A stretch of 64,000 nucleotides of DNA from Alisma plantago-aquatica (taxonomy: Eukaryota > Streptophyta > Magnoliopsida > Alismatales > Alismataceae): the NCBI GenBank assembly GCA_963693085.1, contig OY856412.1, forward strand, positions 1,060,905,744 to 1,060,969,743, read 5' to 3'. Made by a program: the position numbers and the translations under genes. Shown here piece by piece: positions 47,701-60,188 of this stretch. How positions within the stretch are numbered: the first letter of the stretch is position 1; the number at the start of each line of letters is the position of its first letter. The notes below the pieces were generated by a model, which did no database searches, was not told the DNA's origin, and saw nothing but the letters and a program-made list of their open reading frames with translations.

Positions 47701-48154
47701 GAGATAGGGGATAGGTAAGGATTGAGTAGTATTGCTTAAAACATAATCTTGAATGTTAAATGATAATTGGTTGATTATATTTCTATCATAGTTGCATAAT
47801 TTTTGTAATCCCCCACATACCAGCATATTCCTATATGCTGACCGACGTTTTGTTTGTCGACATTTTAGGTAAAACAATTGAAAGAGCAAACAGTAAAGTG
47901 ACACATTGTGGAAATAAGAAATAAAGTGCAAGGAGGATTAGATAGAATGAATCTAGGCTGTGGATAGAGTAGCTTACCAAAGTTTTAAAAAGGTATGTAA
48001 ATTTTTTTTATTTGTACCAGATTTCAGTATAGTTGGTAGAATTTGATAATTATTATTGATTATTTGTCGAACCTTTGATCCTATTAATTGGGATAACGCC
48101 ACTGACCTTTTGGTCTCTCTTAATTGGGGGTTACCGGGAGGCGGTGTCGTTACA
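44791..48154 (+). repeat. LTR-A3, 3' LTR of element A
   Basis: 3364 bp, TGTTACAACCCC to CGTTACA, followed by the TSD AAAAC. It has neither the hAT insertion nor the two deletions of LTR-A1. Long chance frames, including one of 156 codons on the minus strand (45761-46231), lie in it but show no protein family. Confidence 0.92.
45742..45749 (+). promoter_or_regulatory. TATA box of LTR-A3
   Basis: TATAAAAG in the same context as in A1 and A2. Being in the outermost 3' LTR, it could drive transcripts out into 48160 onwards if active. Confidence 0.6.
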
Positions 48155-48159
48155 AAAAC
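48155..48159. repeat. Right target-site duplication of element A (AAAAC)
   Basis: Matches 1337-1341. Confidence 0.9.
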
Positions 48160-51100
48160 CATCACAACAAGGTGCAAAACAACCATTATAAGGTAAGTGT
48201 TGGGTGGCCATCGGTAGGGGGAATGCATAACCTACATCAGAATGCAAGCATCAGGCTTCCTTTGGTTGTCAACCAAAGGAAGGATTGAGTGATGTAACTC
48301 AATTTTTGGCAAATGTAATCCCCCCTATGGGGATTAGGTGATGTAGAGGGACCACTACTTCCATAACTCCTACCATGTAATGAAGCCCAAGCATGTCATT
48401 AAAACCAGAGAAATGGATCAAAATCGTACATATTATCACAAAATGAGGAAAACCTATAAGCAATCTACTTCTAATAGAAAATAAGGGAAATGAGGAAAAC
48501 TAATATAAAAATGAAACAAAAACTAGGATTAATATGCATTCATCAAATAACCCCAAACTTGAAGATTGTTCATCCCCGAGTAACAAAAAAGATGAAAAAG
48601 TTGCCAAATGAATACTTTCAACCCATATGATCGCCTCACATTCACATCATGCTAATTTTCCTACCACTTGATATGGCCAACCAGCCCAACTTCCTAAGAT
48701 CACAAAACACATAAATCGATGTCTTAATTTACAATTTTTCTTCTCTAAAATACTTCTTCACTACTATCCTCAATACCAGGTGCATCAAAGCGTTTTCATG
48801 AGCATTGAGAGTCTCACAAAGAACAACCAGTATACATACGATCTGATATTGGTGTGTGCAACAAGGATATCAAAATGAGACATTTAGTGTGTCTCTAGAT
48901 GGAAAAATAGAGAGAGGGGGTTGCATAGGAAAGATACAAATCTCTTCTCTATTCAACCCGAGATTGCTTTTATTTGTGCAACCAAATGCATTGCATTGTT
49001 TTTTTTATTTTTTGTACACATTGATATCTTTTTTATTGTTGGTATGCTCCTATTACATAGAGAGGAGTATGGATGAATAAAATAGAGTAGGGACAGGGTG
49101 TGCCACCCAAACTCAGAGTTTGACACTAATTATGCCATTTTACTTTCTTTTTAAAGAATGGAAGGTAAGAAGATGAAATAAGAAGTGTAGAATAGGGGTC
49201 AAATCAGCATGCAACTTGATTTACAATTTAGTGCACTGGGTTGTTCCCCTAGTCCCATATTGCTCAAATAGTGACATGATAAGGAAAAAGGTGATGATGC
49301 TAAAATTGTGTTTCACTAGTAAGTTAGAAGAACAATGTATTTGATCCCTCTTAGTTCCTAAAATACCTGACATTTTTTCCAGGGAAACATGGTGTTTGTG
49401 TTCCTAGGTGATTTCTAGCTATTGGTTGTTTCAAAATTGGTCACTGTGAGGTTTTTCTTTGAGTAAGGAGAGTTAAATGATGATGATCATGATATCATTC
49501 ATGGATGCAAAAAGAAAAATTGAATCTAAGTCGGATAGATAGTGGCTTTGTTTGCTTTAGAAGGAAACTTTTTTGAAAACAAATTAAGCTAAATGCAATG
49601 CATGAATGCATTGATGAGATCATAAGTCACAATTACATAGTTTTGGGTGAATATGGATACATCATATGCCACCAATGTAAAATTCACAGACTTAACAAGA
49701 AATTGAAGAAACTCCTTGAATATCAAACAACATGACCGTTCCAGTAATAATTTTCATGCCACTAAGCCTTTAGTACGACGTGCGAACCAACAAAGTTGTG
49801 CCAGTTATATCCCAAGATGTATGTGTCTCAGGGTATGACTCTTCCTCCACTTTTCCAACACCACTATGCTACCCAACACAATTTTTCTACATGACATTCA
49901 CCATGGTTGTGCAACCCATCACAGTTGTGCTACCTCGACCCCACAAACTCAAAACTTAATTGATCATTTTTAATACTGAAAAGGTCATTCTACACCACCA
50001 CAACCATTCCCACTTTCTCCCACCATGGTCATTCTTCCAAGAATGATCGTGCTACCTACCAAACCCTATTTTTTTTCTAATATCATTCTACTATATTGCC
50101 CCCACTTAATCCTATGCTTCCTAATCCCCTTTATAAGCAATGGTGACAGATGGAAGCACAAGGTTAGCTCACCCAAGCATTCCCTTCACCACCTACCCTC
50201 TACCACCTACTTTCCACTCATTTCCACCTTCTTATACCTCATAACCCTAACTTTCTAGGGTTTTATCATTACACGTCCATTTTTTATGTCATTTCTTTAC
50301 CTTGAAGAAGGTGGTTAAGCTTAGAGAAGATGGAGGTGAATATTAGTGCTCCTTCACCAACATCCATGGAGTATCTTTTTCATTCTCCCTGTTATTTTGC
50401 ATTTTCTTTGAACATGTCTAGCTAAGATCCCTTTGTGGTATATTTGGGGTGTAAAAATGTGAATTTGATACATGTTGGGGGATATAATTTTGTAAATATT
50501 ATGATTTTGTATGTGAACGGTTTTATTCTACTAATGTCTTATTTCCCATGTTTTCCTGTATGAATGGTGCATGATAACATCTAGGTAGTAAGGAAATGGG
50601 CGATATGTTGCTAATTTGGGATTGTGTTCCTAGGTCCAACTAGGGGATCCCTAGCTTGCTATTCCTCTTCCTACATATCAATACACTCCCTTACCCTTAA
50701 AGGTGAGATCTAAATAGCTAGGTGTTAGAATCTTAATGCAAGTGACTTGGTACTACCTAGAGGCTAGATGGAAGATAACATGTGTTGTAATACACTCACG
50801 CCCATCCTTAATTACTACCCTTAGCCCTCAATTGTCATAATAATATTACTTATAGAAACCTATATTTGTTAGGTCTTAGTTAGTCTCACCTAAAACCTAG
50901 TCAATTGAGCCTGGCAAGGGTGGATGGAGGGTGATAGGGACTAGTTCCCCTACACACACTCCATGCATCCATGGCCAACGAGTACAATAGGGAAATTCAC
51001 TAACACTTGGCTTGATTGTTTGGTTTGGTGACTTTTATGAATGTTAGATGCTTGCATGTTCTGAACCATAACTTAGTTGATTCTCACATTATGCGCATAT

Positions 51101-52799
51101 CCTACACTCCTCATCCATTACTATAACCCTAATTTCTTGTGTTACTTAAATAGTGTCAACTTAGTTAGCTTCTTTTTATGTTTTCTTGTTTATTTGCCTT
51201 GATAATGATAGCCAATCCTTGTTAGAGTAGTTGGTGCTTGCTTGTAGTTGTATTAGTTTTTGTTAGTCAACTGGTAGTGTAGTTCTCTATTTGCCCTTTT
51301 TGCATAATAGTTAGTCTAATGCTTCATGTTTCCTTGTTTAGCTAGTTTTCCTCTATACTGATAATTAGGATTGCTCTTGTTAGTGTAGTGCTCAATGTTT
51401 GAATTTCCTTTCTTGATTTAGTGAAATTTCTTTCCTTTCATAGACAATTAGTCTTAACTACCTAGGGTTAACATGGTTTTGATTATTGTCCTCTTCAATT
51501 GCTTATTCCCTTCAGCTTTATTTGAATCCAAGATCAAACCCTAGAAACCCCAGTCTCTGCATTAGGAACTTAGCTAAAAGGAACCTTGATCTAGTGACCC
51601 TACTCTCCCTTGGGTTTGACCTCAACCTGCCATTCCTATACTACTTTTGAGCCCATACACTAGTGGATTTCTATAGGTGTGTGTCCAAATTGGGTTATAA
51701 ATATTAAAATACACAGTGTGCCTAAGGCACGTCTACCCACATCAATTTCTTAGGGGTCCAGGATGCATCAATGTGCATATATATAATTATATAAATGTAA
51801 TTATCTTTTGTGTGCATATATATACAAAATATTTGTATGTATATATACATATTATATTGTTAAATTGTTGGGTTTTTTCAATCTCGCCAAATGAGACCCA
51901 ACATTTGAACTTGTGACTATGATTACCAAGAAATATAGATTTGATTAATCCCTTTTCATCATGATTCTTTGGTTGTTTAATCAAATATATCTTCATCACT
52001 TAAGTAAATAAGAGTCAATACATTGGCATACACTGGATGTGTTATGCACATTATATAACTAGTTATAACTTTGTATACATGAGAAACATCATTTTAAATT
52101 GGGATGAACTTTGTAATCATATTTGTAATAGTTAAGTTAATTATAGACAGGGGTTAAAGCAAGTTCTAATATGAGATTAGAAATTTTTATATGTGGAGTA
52201 ATATAAATTTTTCAAAATATGTATTATTTCTCTCTATACATATTTTCCACAGAAAAAGACCAACAATATAGTTGCTAATGTAGTGATCTATAAAGGATGT
52301 GTTAAAATTATCTTGATCGATTCATCTATGTAAGGAATGCTAGATGATGTTGAAGCACTGCCATATCGATGAAGCAAAGGAACAAACAAAAATAGTATGT
52401 GTGGGTTCTTCATTTTCTTTCCAGCATAGCATGCAAGAAAATGGACCATGAATGGATGTATTAAAGAGGCTCCTTCTTTTAAGGAGTTTGTTTGAGAAAC
52501 TGCAGCAAAGAAAAAGTACAATTTTAGGTCTAGTGTTTATAATCCAAAGAGGTTGATTAAAGGGTGTAGTAGAACCATATAAGGCTAGGAATTTGTAGGC
52601 AATTGGAGTGGTAAAACAAATTGATCCATATCCAAAAGTGTGTGGTGAGTTATTTGGAGCTTAATTAATAAAGAGGGGGAAAGATTGGTAAAAAATAATT
52701 TGTTAAAACTATCTGATCTTTTGTTAAGAACAAAATAAAAAAATGATGGACTTAAACACAACATGTAGTAATATTATCCTCTAAGATCAGACAAACACA
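48160..52799. other. Right flank, AT-rich intergenic DNA without recognised genes
   Basis: No domain, RNA gene or element boundary could be supported. The phrase 'cccttgggtttgacctcaac' near 51610 resembles sequence near the U5 end of some plant LTRs, so decayed retrotransposon material is possible. A strongly AT-rich, near-repetitive stretch lies at about 51770-51860. Confidence 0.55.
48256..48282. repeat. Perfect 13 bp inverted repeat (hairpin)
   Basis: CTTCCTTTGGTTG, one T, then its exact complement CAACCAAAGGAAG. It could fold as a hairpin with a tiny loop. No terminator or MITE ends were recognised around it. Confidence 0.8.
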
Positions 52800-54360
52800 T
52801 CAAATGCATATCTAGTAGTCCCTCACAAAACCTAAACCTACCTATTAAAAACTACCTCCTTTCCCTCAAGAGTTGGGCCTCAAAAATCTTTGGACCTCTC
52901 CATGATAAAATATCCCAACTCACACAAACAATCACATAGTTCGACCTAGACTACCCTCTCTACAGTAACCCTATCACACAACTTTTCATCATTCAACATT
53001 CGTTCTATGGAGTTCCTTATGGAGCATTAATAAATTTATTGGAAAAAATGCTCAAGGATCAAATGGCTCCAAGAAGGTGACTGAATACAACTTTCTTCCA
53101 TAAAATATACTCTAACCACAAATGTTACAACTCCTTTAACACCCTCTTCATCAACACATACATCTTCCATAAACCCATTCATTAATCACAACATGCATCA
53201 TTCTATTTACTCCTAAAAGAATACACTTTTTTGGTAACCCAGGAGACTCTTAAGGCTTGCGTTGAGCCCAACCTGGGGAACCTAAAAGAATACACCACAC
53301 ACTACAACCTTTTCCACATACTTCACCATTGTATTTTCCAAGAACACAAAATTCTAAATCATGATTCTCTCTCACTACACCCTTTTCCCATGAGAAAATC
53401 CTCTCAGTACTAAAAAATATTAGTTAATATAAATTCCCTAGACCCGATGGTTTCCTATCTTTGTTATATTTTGCTAACTAGGATACTTCTAAACAACTCA
53501 TTAAGGGTATCATTAATGATATATACATAAACTAGGACCCATTTTCTCTTACAAAGAGCCTAAATTCCGTACACCCAACCCTTATACCAAAAGTATGTAA
53601 TCCAAATATCATTTCAAAATACAAACCAATCAGCTGCCTCAATTGCATCTACAAACTATTGTAAACTTTCTTAGATTTGGGCTTGCACCACACCTTAGGT
53701 ATATTGTCTATAACAACTAGTTTTATTTTATTAAAGGTTGACATATTCAAGATGCATATCTTACTACTACTGAGATTATTCACCATTATCAAGAGAGTAC
53801 TTCCGCTCTCTCAACCTTAAATATACACTTTGAGAAAGCCTTTGATCATATTAACTAACCTTTACTTTAGAGATTCTAGAAAGTCATGCATTTAACAACA
53901 CTTGGACTACTTGGATTAAATCATGTGTTAATTCTACTTCCTTCTTGGTCCTTATTGATAGCTCCCCCTTTATTTTCTTTCACCTCTCTAATGGCCTTAT
54001 ACATGGCAAACCTTTCTCTCCACTTCTCTCTATTCTTGTCACATGATGCCTAAGTCAGATGATCCTTTTGGCCACCACAACCTGTTAAATCCTATTACCA
54101 TTAAATCCATTATCCTTAATAACTCTATTATATTTGTTGATGATACTCTCCTTTTTGTCAAACCATTCAAGAAGAATATTATCAACATTAGAAGAATTCT
54201 TAGTATCTTTGAACATACCTCAAGACTCAAGATTAATTGCAATAAGCCATCCCTTCTCAACTGCCACACCCCCTTCTATTGACCTTAATTACTATGCTAA
54301 TATTCTCAAATGTAAACTTGATTCTTACCAACCATATTCCTTGGCCTTCCATTAAGCAAA
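52800..54360 (+). pseudogene. Decayed LINE (L1-type) reverse-transcriptase fragment
   Basis: The plus strand carries ordered landmarks of plant LINE ORF2: I-K-W-L-Q-E-G-D at 53058-53081 (linker before the RT), a P-x-P-D-G-F block near 53438, K-Y-K-P-I-S-C-L-N near 53619, E-K-A-F-D-H-I at 53832, H-G-K-P-F-S-P-L-L near 54000 and the catalytic F-V-D-D-T-L-L-F at 54133. Frame changes and many stops separate the blocks. Neither the endonuclease start nor a poly(A) tail was found, so both ends are approximate. LINE RT copies element RNA at a nicked target; this copy is inactive. Confidence 0.85.
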
Positions 54361-56121
54361 AAAATTTTAAGTCTTCAGTTTGGATTCCATCCCTCAATAA
54401 TTATGATTCAATTAGTGGTTTAATATCATCTCTTACCATTATCAAATCTATATAATATTTTCCAAATGCTTACAAAACATCAAGCAATGTATTATGACAT
54501 CTATTTCCAGCACACAAAAGGGATAATCATCAGATAACTCATGTGGCAAGCAATTCAAATTGTTGGCACTCTTAATCTCGCATGCAGATGATATACATAC
54601 TAGAAGATGGAAGAAATTTTAGACATATATCAAGTGTGGGTAAATTCTCGAAGGAGTCGCATGGGGTCTCAACATCAACAACTAGGAGAGGGTTGTGAAA
54701 TGAATATGACAATATATCTGTAACAAACACTCTATAAGGGGATGGAAGGGGCATTGTCGTGAGAATCCTAATATTGTTTAGCTCATAAATGTGACTACCT
54801 TGTAAACGAGTTAAACATTTATATCTTTCCAATCCTTTAGTAGAAGCTTGATAAGTATTGTAGTTCATGTTTCAATTTAAGTGCAAGCATGCTAATTCTT
54901 TTGGGGTTCGATGAAGTGAAACTTTAGATGAATAAATTGAATTAGGTTTTTGCTAGAAAATATTTTGTTTTCACTCATAACTTGATGTAATATTAATATA
55001 TTGAAAATAAGGTATATAATATTAATGTTTAATAACAAGTTAAGGTTGTGTTGAACCTCACATAGATCTATGGGACCCTTTGTATAACTCTAGAAGGTTT
55101 AGATGGTCCCTGTAAGAGGATGTCTATTTTTTATCTGTGTTGAAGCTAGAACTCAGACCGAACTTCTTATAGTCAGACTTACGTCTAAGGTGCATGATGG
55201 TCTAGTTTTTAGAAATCAAGGATCACTAGAGGTGGGGAATCCTAATTGGTTTTCAAAGATAGTTGACTAAGAAATAAATCAAACTGGCATTCCTGATCAT
55301 AATCTCTATTTGTAGCAAATTGGGTATCTCTATCCATCTAAGAGGGGATAATTTGATCGGTAAGACTTTGGAATTCCAGCCAACTTTGTCTTAGTATGTG
55401 TATTAATAAAGTTATATAAAGTTTTAAGTCAAATAAAATTTGAAAAAGGACTTTAAAATGACTTACCCAAGAACCTCTATTGACTTATATAAGTAAAATA
55501 CCACCACTAGACCCTATAGAATATCATCAACTCCAAGAGGAGTCATGGTTAAGGAGAAGAAGAGAGATTTAAGGCTCTAAGGCCTATTTCTTTCCTAGTT
55601 GATCTTTTATGGATGTTTTATACCAGAGGCAAGGCTAATCTAGATAAGAAGCCCTTTTCAACATAAATTCTTATAGATTTTTGTAAGTGAGCCCTGTCTA
55701 TACATAATTATCCATATCTCGTTTCCTAACCCTAATATATTATCATCCCCCCTCTTCTTTTTTGGATGATCATGGGTAGACCTACATATGTGGTTTAGGT
55801 GAAGATTATTTGTTTTGGTAGAACTTGGATGTCTTTTTTTTGTTTATACCTACTCACTTTGCTGTATTTATGTGGTTTAATCCTACTTTTAGGCATTTAC
55901 TCAGGTTAGGACTTAATGCCACTAAACAAAGACTCACATCATGATTGATAGCAAATTCTAGGGTTTTGTGAGGAAATCTTATTCAAGGCAATATCAATTA
56001 CCATTTTATGACATATATTGGCCAACCAAAAATTTCCACCATGTAGTCGTAAGATATCACTCTTCACTAATAGTGAATTCACCAACTATGTTTGAATCTC
56101 TTCATGTAAGAGGAAAAGTTT
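54361..56121. other. Intergenic stretch, nothing recognised
   Basis: AT-rich with scattered short frames. It could include the remaining 3' end of the LINE fragment, but no family feature is legible. Confidence 0.5.
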
Positions 56122-57611
56122 TGACACCCCATTTTTGTCTTCTAATATTGATAATAGAATGCAAAAAATCATAAAATTATCAACTAAGTGACAATGAATC
56201 AAATCATGATGCTTGATCATAATAGAGTCAGAAAAGATCCACTAGTAAGCTATGGGAATAATCGTAGTTGCCAAAGTATGGCAATATGACAAAAATAGTA
56301 ATGTGAGAAAGAAATGAGAACACTCTAAGCCTAAAATTGCATCCTAATGAAAAATAGGACACAACAAGATGATTTTATGTATTTATTAATAAGTAGAATA
56401 GAATATAAGATTTTAGACTAGATACATGATCAAATATCTAATGATTTAACTATCACAATAGTTGGTGTTCGTAAAATAATTTGATTTAAGAATGATATTA
56501 GTCTATACAATGATTAGGAATCATATTCTTACAAATCAAACAAATACTCCCATAATGGGAAGGTAGCTAACCTTGAATGGACAACATTGCTTGGATAGTA
56601 TTACCCTCTCGATAAGAAACAACATGTAATTTACATCTAAACCCAATCCTAAAAGGCCAAACAAATAACCTTATTCACCCAATAAGAATAAAAAAACCAG
56701 GTGGTCGCATCCCATATGTGACTCATATGTCCTTTTTTCCAATCAAAAATTTCTTTCTACATTATGTTATTGAAACCTATGTCCTTATCATAAGATTATT
56801 GCAAAAATGTCTAGGAAATTGAAGTGGGCTCATATGAGGTACACCCCCCTTGAATCTTATGTCACAATGCTATGTTGGACTGAGCATGTTAAGTGAAACT
56901 TTGAGAAATACCATGCAAAGGGGACACTCATAGATTGTGCTCATGTGCGCACATGTGCAATATATGGTCTTATTTTGATAGTCACAATCAAGATGACATC
57001 TATCACATTGCAAACCCTAAAGAAACCTCCAACCAATACAAAAATGATTCCTTGACTATCATTTTAACAAGTCTAGTAAATATACATGATATCTCAAGCC
57101 ATAACACTCCCAACATCACCTCTAATAGAAAAACCCTAGAACAATTGTCAACGTTAGGGCTTGGTGTGGGTTGGACAAGGTAAGTCTCATCTTTGGTGCT
57201 TCTAATCCACCTTCCTTGATGAATAACAAAGGATAATGACCCCTCTTCCTCCCTGTGACGCCAAACAAGGTAGAACACTTCTAGCCGCAATGTGACCATT
57301 GTCCTTGTTCTTTTTTTTTAGTGATGCCACCATGTTGCATGATATGAGCACCTATGATTTTGACCATATTTTGACCTACTAACATGCATTCACAAGGTTT
57401 ATACTTTAAGTAATTGCTTGGTTCACTTTATCACACATGAATCCTCTCTTTGCCTCACTGGGGTTGGCAATAGAAGATTTGAGCATGTCAGGATATAGAA
57501 TACCTTTCCCGCATGTAACTCAATGCTTTACTTGAGCTTTAGATGATGATATATGCATGTCTATCTAATTGTTAGAATTTCAAGATGGTTTTTCTTGTTT
57601 TCTTTTAAGCA
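56122..57611 (+). repeat. Candidate old LTR (possible Tat/Ogre-type), weak
   Basis: A segment starting TGACACCCCATTTTTG and ending AAGCA is followed one base later by TGGTGACTCC (57613-57622). That resembles the tRNA-Arg-type primer site (TGGCGACTCC) of some plant Ty3/gypsy Tat elements with one C-to-T change. The 1490 bp length is plausible. No partner LTR, TSD or pol sequence was found, so it may be a solo remnant or a coincidence. Confidence 0.3.
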
Positions 57612-57622
57612 ATGGTGACTCC

Positions 57623-60188
57623 ACTTTTGAACCATGTTCTATGCACTTTGGGCACATGAGTCGGGATGATATCCATTTATTGTTGGAAATGACAAAAAAC
57701 ATACATGTAGATGAGCAATTGTTGTCTAGATTTAAAACGTGTAAGGTACATGCCTTACCTCCAAAGCTTCTTCATAGAGGATTTCTTACACCAAAATAAC
57801 TACAAAGTCCTCCATGTAGGTCAAAGCTTAGGAAAATAAGAAAGAAGGGAATGAACTATAGTTTTTATTAGAGATCATGAAGGATTGTGGATAAATTGAT
57901 CAATATAAATAAATGAAATATTATATGGTAACAAATTATAATTACCGCAATTTTGTCACTAGATTGGTTATAAATTGGATTCCTAATTTGAGCCCACACA
58001 GAGCCTTAAAAATATCCTTTGAACCTCTTCTTCTGTGGGACATCAAGCTCTTCAAATGTAGAATAGTGTGAAACAAGGTTTGGGGGTGACACATGGTCTT
58101 ATGTAGGGTTTAGTGGTGGTAAAGTTACATTTAGGCGCTACAAAGTAGTTACTTGGTTTGATTAATACTTCAAGTTGATAGTGATTCGGTTTAAGTAGGG
58201 ATTAATATGAAAAACAAGTTACCCTATACCTTCGCTAATAGAGACTATGTCAATCAAACCGACCAAAGGTGTAACAACACCTGAATTACTACTCAAATTC
58301 ATTTAAGAAAACAAAACTCAATCTTCTCAATATCCAAATTTGTAGAATATAGATTTCCATAGGTCATCATTAGTTAAGAGATGATTTTTAAAAAATATCA
58401 AGATTTAAACATGTGTTTAGCTTTATTTTTTTATTTTTCATTACTTGTCTATAGGACAATCATGAATGATGTATTATTGCTTTAGTGTCACGTGCTTTTA
58501 TTTTATTTTAACACATGGTCCCATGTTCTGTCTTGGCAAGCCAATGAAAAGTGGTCTTTTTGCACTGGACCATCTCGTTAGGTGGGTCGACAAGCTTGGT
58601 AATGGAAATAGATAATATGTTATCTATGGATTTTTTTATTGGTCAGATTTCCTACATACCACATTAAATACATGCGTAATCAGAAAATTTCACAAATATA
58701 TGAATTTGAAAGTTAAAGCGTTTAGAATCACAATCACGCTAATTTGAAACCTTCTTTAACCACTATTACCCATGGTTAATTGGAAGCCCTGAATAGGTTT
58801 ATTATAAATGAATAAATACTTGGCTATATATGTAACATGAAACTCTAGCATTTGATCAAGTTTCATAGATATGGTATGTTTTTCCTCCTTAAAGCCCATG
58901 TAAGTGACATGCACAGTAACATGTAATGTAATGTGTTTGTTATATGTTTGTTTATTAATGAAGTCTATCATTATGGTGCAATTAGTTTTATTGTGAATAT
59001 TCAAAAATGTTGGGTATGGAACATTTCGTATTCCCTATATGTTTCTCATTATAAATTTCTATATTTAAGTAATACATTTCAATGTTCATATTAATGAGTA
59101 AGGGATTGGAGAAATTACTTAAGTTTAAGATTGAAGTATATTTGGATTTAATGAAGTGGTCAATTTGAAATATTGGTGTCACTAATTTATACCCATGATG
59201 ATCATAATTGTTCATGTTCATACGTAAGGTTGAACGATATTTCATAAAGCTTCGTAATCATAAACACTCCAGTGGATCATGTGCAGTTCGGTGCAATTAC
59301 GAGTTAGTGCAAATTCATAGTTATCAATCAGCAATAAAATATAGAACATTCATGATTGTGAATCTAAAATGAGGCACAACATAAGGAGAAGGTTTTTTGC
59401 ACAATACTAGTGCCCACATTACATAACGTAAAAGATTGTTTACTAGTCAACTTTCTTAGTTTTTTGAGATCTTGGAAGCAATGAGCACCGGATAATGAGC
59501 TCGTGGGAGTCATGAGCACTTTGGTGCAGAGTATTGTGTAGTGGTCAAGCTAATCAAATCAGTTAATTGCAAGTATTATAGAACATACTACAGATCGAGG
59601 ATATGATAAGTTGTTGTGGCGGCTTTAAAGAATACGATAAAGATCAAACTTGTCAAGCATTTTTTTCTTCTTGTCAGCAGTTATCGAAACCCGATGGCAT
59701 ATTGGCATAGAGTTATGTGGCGTGTAGAAATCTGAATATTTTTCCAATGCAGGCTGTTATTATATGGCGCCTTGCGCCAATTAGATATTGCCAGCTGTAA
59801 AGGACGGAAATAGAAAAATGTGCGGAGGCTGGAGAGATCAGAATGATGTGAGATTATTATAATGAAATGCTATGTAAATTATGGGGATTGGATGTACAAC
59901 CTGCTGTCGCACGTGGACAGCATTGGATTAGTTTACATTAAGTAGGTTTGGTTGCTTAAGATAGAGGAAACTTTACGTTTAATAGAACAATATTCACAAC
60001 CTTTACAACCGCTAGCAGTATCGATAGTATCTATTTACAACGTTTACAAGCGCCATCCACAACGACACATGATTTGTTTTACAAAGGCGAGTCATAAAAA
60101 AGAAACTCAGGAGTCAAACAACTTCAATATTGTTGCTCTTGATCACGCGGATTTGAATGAAATCACAGATTTCTGAACGGCTATCACT
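57623..60188. other. Intergenic stretch downstream of the kinase gene
   Basis: AT-rich. A frame of 74 codons on the plus strand at 59952-60176 shows no protein family and lies just beyond the kinase stop codon, probably opposite its 3' untranslated region. Nothing else was supported. Confidence 0.5.

Larger units (their letters stand above)
1342..48154 (+). mobile_element. Element A: three-LTR, two-interior Ty3/gypsy retrotransposon array (hosts B, C, Cassandra and a hAT element)
   Basis: The layout is LTR-A1 (1342-5296), interior 1 (5297-9648), LTR-A2 (9649-13019), interior 2 (13020-16681 plus 44103-44790) and LTR-A3 (44791-48154), inside a single AAAAC TSD. Both interiors start with a tRNA-Met primer site and end in a polypurine tract, and once nested insertions are removed they measure 4352 and 4350 bp. 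LTRs are about 3.3 kb, start TGTTACAACCCC and end in TTACA. Remnants of integrase and the pol C-terminus read on the plus strand near the end of each interior. The long LTRs, tRNA-Met primer and pol tail fit the Tekay/Del group of plant chromoviruses; that clade placement is inference. The simplest origin of the plan is unequal recombination between the LTRs of two copies at the same locus. Confidence 0.9.

Noticed and set aside
54043..54282. Separate small gene containing F-V-D-D-T-L-L-F
   Set aside because: The motif is the catalytic box of the LINE reverse transcriptase and continues from RT blocks upstream in other frames.
59765..59779. Short palindrome TGGCGC-CTT-GCGCCA as a terminator or binding site
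   Set aside because: Only six base pairs, with no T-tract and no gene ending beside it. Expected by chance in DNA of this length.
59952..60176. 74-codon plus-strand frame next to the kinase stop codon
   Set aside because: No family resemblance, and it probably lies opposite the kinase 3' untranslated region.
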